Assembly: GCA_964614575.1 (NCBI GenBank)
Contig: CAZTLX010000036.1
Span: forward strand, 1-24,851
Source: JBGTLW01 sp964614575
Lineage (GTDB): Bacteria > Planctomycetota > Phycisphaerae > Phycisphaerales > Phycisphaeraceae
Length of the DNA: 24,851 nucleotides
Direction of reading: 5' to 3'
Position numbers and translations under genes: made by a program. Shown here piece after piece: positions 22,824 to 24,851 of this stretch. The notes under the pieces were generated by a model, which was not told where the DNA came from, did no database searches, and worked only from the letters and a program-made list of their open reading frames with translations. The first letter of the stretch is position 1. Each line of letters begins with the position of its first letter.

Positions 22824-24035
22824 TCAGTGCCCGGACAAACCAACCCGCGTCGCCCGGTAGTCGCGCGGCCCGACCCCCAACTGACGCGCGAACACCTTGC
22901 TGAAGTAGCTCGCATCGTGGAAACCGCACGCCCGCGCGACCTGCGCGGCGCTCAGGTCCGTCCGCGCCAGCAGCTCCGCCGCCTGATCCACCCGCAGCCG
23001 CGCCAGCACCTCACCAAATGACTTGCCCGTCTCCTGTTTGAACAGACGCGAGAAGTGCGAAGGCGAGAGGCACATCGCCTCGGCCACGGCATCGCGGCTC
23101 AGCGGCTTCGCCAGGTGCTCACGCATGTACGCCAGCGCGTTGGCGATGACGATGCCGTGGGTCGAACGCGCGTGCCGCTGCATCGAACGCACGATCTCGT
23201 CGAGCGCCGCGTGCAGGATCGGGGCCAGGGCTTCGAGCGACTCGGCCTCCGCGAGCTGCGCCAGACCGCGGTGCCCCGCGCCCAGCAGCGTGTCGGCATC
23301 ACCCCCGGCTTCCACGGCCGTGCGCCCCATCGTCGCCACCAGCTCCAGGCAGAAGCTGCGCACCAGCGCGAAGCGCTCCCCGGCGATACCCAGCAGTTGC
23401 GTCAGGATCTGGTTGAGCACCGCCCGCGCGCCGGGCTGATCACCCCGCCGCACCGCCGCCATCAGCCGCGGCTCGGCTTCGAGATACAACTGACGCACGC
23501 CCAATGTCTGCCGCGTCTTCGACCCCTGCAGCAGTTCCGCCCGCTCCTGCTCGCGCACATACTGCCACCGCCGCGCCTCCAGCAGCGCCGCATTGGTCAG
23601 GTTCGCCCGCTCCGCGCGTTGACGCAGGTCGGTGCAGGCTTGCTTGAGCTCGACGATCGGCGCGGGGCCGCCGCCGGGGAACAGCGCATCTTCGTGGATC
23701 GCCGCGACCACCCCGCCCCGCAACACCGCGTTGTGCATCAGCGGCACGGCCCAGAACAGGTCGCCGCCCTCGGCGTACGTGATCGTCGGCTCGCCCCAGC
23801 GCAGCGCCTCTTGCACCACGAACGCCATCATCTCCCGCCGCGCCGCCGGGTCGCGGCCGCTCCACCACCGCCGGGCGTAGCGTCGTCGGCCGTCGGGGCT
23901 CACCGCCGCCAGCCGCACCGGCCATCGCTCGAGGTACTCGGCGGCCAGACGCGCAAACCCCGCCGCGGTGAGCCCCGGGCCTTCCGCACGCGAGCCAGCT
24001 TCTCGACCAGAATTCGCCATGGCATGCGGAAGCAT
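22824..24035 (-). CDS. AraC-family regulator with PocR-like N-terminal sensor region
   Basis: The protein has 403 residues. Residues about 20-125 look like a small-molecule sensor of PAS/GAF or PocR type (LERWPVRLAAVSPDGRRRY, GEPTITYAEGGDLFWAVPLM, VLRGGVVAAIHEDALFPGGG); this assignment is tentative. A long helix, about 128-175, links it to a helical middle part. The C-terminal about 100 residues are a textbook AraC DNA-binding domain: YMREHLAKPLSRDAVAEAMC, LSPSHFSRLFKQETGKSFGE, then ACGFHDASYFSKVFARQLGV. It reads toward the mtaC operon and lies divergent from the DUF1638 gene (67-base gap), so it probably activates one or both. PocR-type sensors are known to regulate propanediol and B12-related genes, which fits the setting. 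The ATG at 24035 and one at 24020 are both possible starts. Confidence 0.88.
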   Translation of the reverse strand: MLPHAMANSGREAGSRAEGPGLTAAGFARLAAEYLERWPVRLAAVSPDGRRRYARRWWSGRDPAARREMMAFVVQEALRWGEPTITYAEGGDLFWAVPLMHNAVLRGGVVAAIHEDALFPGGGPAPIVELKQACTDLRQRAERANLTNAALLEARRWQYVREQERAELLQGSKTRQTLGVRQLYLEAEPRLMAAVRRGDQPGARAVLNQILTQLLGIAGERFALVRSFCLELVATMGRTAVEAGGDADTLLGAGHRGLAQLAEAESLEALAPILHAALDEIVRSMQRHARSTHGIVIANALAYMREHLAKPLSRDAVAEAMCLSPSHFSRLFKQETGKSFGEVLARLRVDQAAELLARTDLSAAQVARACGFHDASYFSKVFARQLGVGPRDYRATRVGLSGH

Positions 24036-24102
24036 ACTGGACAGCGGCCGCCCGCTCCGCTAACACAATACGCGTCCCGCTTCATCCCGCGGACCCGCAC
24101 CG

Positions 24103-24851
24103 ATGTGTCCCGCCCGACAAACCCCGCCCGCCGCCGACCCCGCGCAACCGGCCGTCGCGGTCATCGCCTGCGCCGTGATGGAGACGGAGGTCGAACACCT
24201 GATCAACGCCCGGCCAAACGTCGTCGCGTACCACAAGCTCGGGCAGGGCCTGCACAACGAACCCGATCGCTTACGCGTCGAGCTGCAACGGCAGATCGAT
24301 CTGACCGAAGCCCAGAGCGACGCGGCAGTGATCGTGCTTGTCTATGGGCTGTGCAGCCGCGGCGTCGAAGGCGTGCGGACGACGCGTTGTCGGCTGGTCG
24401 TGCCCCGCGCGCACGATTGCATCACGCTGCTGCTGGGCAGCCGGCAGCGCTACGCCCAAGACGTCGCCGAGCACCCCGGCACCTACTGGTACTCGCCCGG
24501 CTGGAACCGCCACCACCTGCCGCCCGGCCCGCAGCGCTACCGCAAGCTGCGCGAGCAGTACGTCGCGAAGTTCGGTGAGGACAACGCCGACTTTCTGATG
24601 GACAGCGAGCACCACTGGTTCTCGACCTATTCCCGCGCCACGTATGTCCACCTGACCCTCGGCGATAGCGACGCGGATCGCCGGCACACGCGCGAATGCG
24701 CCCGCTGGCTCGGCTGGTCGTACGACGAACAAACCGGCGATCCGGCGCTGCTCGAAGCGCTGCTGCACGGCCCGTGGCCCGATGAGGATTTTCTCGTGCT
24801 CGAGCCGGGGCAAACGCTGACGATGACGGCCGACGAACGCATCATCCGCGC
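24103..24851 (+). CDS. DUF1638 protein (partial, runs off the right edge)
   Basis: An open plus-strand frame from ATG 24103 continues for 249 codons to the end of the window without a stop. The protein has VAVIACAVMETEVEHLI near residue 20, VLVYGLCSRGVEG (Y81, C84), VPRAHDCITLLLGS (H104, D105, C106) and GTYWYSPGWNRHH at about 126-138. These conserved Cys/His/Trp patterns match the DUF1638 family. From family knowledge, DUF1638 genes often sit beside corrinoid methyltransferase genes; the biochemical role is unknown. It is transcribed away from the AraC-type regulator, the only intact plus-strand protein gene seen here, and is probably part of the same methyl-transfer regulon. Confidence 0.85.
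   Translation, partial: MCPARQTPPAADPAQPAVAVIACAVMETEVEHLINARPNVVAYHKLGQGLHNEPDRLRVELQRQIDLTEAQSDAAVIVLVYGLCSRGVEGVRTTRCRLVVPRAHDCITLLLGSRQRYAQDVAEHPGTYWYSPGWNRHHLPPGPQRYRKLREQYVAKFGEDNADFLMDSEHHWFSTYSRATYVHLTLGDSDADRRHTRECARWLGWSYDEQTGDPALLEALLHGPWPDEDFLVLEPGQTLTMTADERIIR

Noticed and set aside
23055..24578. 507-residue plus-strand open frame opposite the AraC-type gene and overlapping DUF1638
   Set aside because: It is in a different frame from the DUF1638 gene and lacks any conserved pattern; both overlapping genes are well supported.

Overview
The window looks like chromosomal DNA of a planctomycete, most likely of the Phycisphaerae type. This is inferred, not searched. The grounds are high GC, two PEP-CTERM proteins, a DUF1559 pseudopilin-like protein, AraC and GntR/LacI-type sugar regulators, ExbB/ExbD genes with an unusual partner, and corrinoid methyltransferase genes of MtaB/MtaC type. 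Nearly all real genes lie on the minus strand; the long plus-strand open frames opposite them are GC-driven shadows.

Layout. (1) 1-1203 is a decayed edge: the tail of a possible plus-strand gene, an N-terminal transposase remnant, an intact tRNA-Ser(CGA), and a frameshifted C-terminal remnant of a large serine recombinase next to the tRNA. (2) 1208-6028 holds a tandem FAD-dependent oxidoreductase with HEAT-like repeats, a discoidin-like PEP-CTERM protein with a good terminator, and a cupin/AraC regulator. (3) 6120-16659 is a co-oriented block. In transcription order it reads: GntR/LacI regulator, PEP-CTERM protein with autotransporter-type beta repeats, DUF1559 pseudopilin, secreted clan GH-A-like glycosidase with a CBM9-like tail, ExbB, ExbD, ExbD, and a TonB-like protein. 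The last protein has the S-x3-H membrane motif of TonB but ends in a beta-rich, carbohydrate-binding-like domain instead of a TonB C-terminal domain. (4) 16660-17466 is mostly non-coding and contains the decayed 5' end of a uroporphyrinogen-decarboxylase (UroD)-like gene. (5) 17467-22631 is a tight operon: mtaC-like corrinoid protein, mtaB-like methanol:corrinoid methyltransferase, homocysteine S-methyltransferase-family protein, and two UroD/MtaA-like proteins. (6) 22824-24851 holds an AraC-type regulator and, divergent from it, a DUF1638 protein that runs off the right edge.

Working model. Region 3 looks like a regulated system for binding, cutting and perhaps energised uptake of a polysaccharide. 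Region 5-6 looks like a B12-dependent methyl-transfer module: MtaB moves a methyl group to the corrinoid of MtaC, and a downstream protein (homocysteine methyltransferase type or UroD-like) passes it on. The methyl donor and acceptor are not known from sequence. The two most novel points are the TonB-like protein with the replaced C-terminus, and the mta-type operon whose UroD-like proteins carry H-x-D-G where MtaA has H-x-C.
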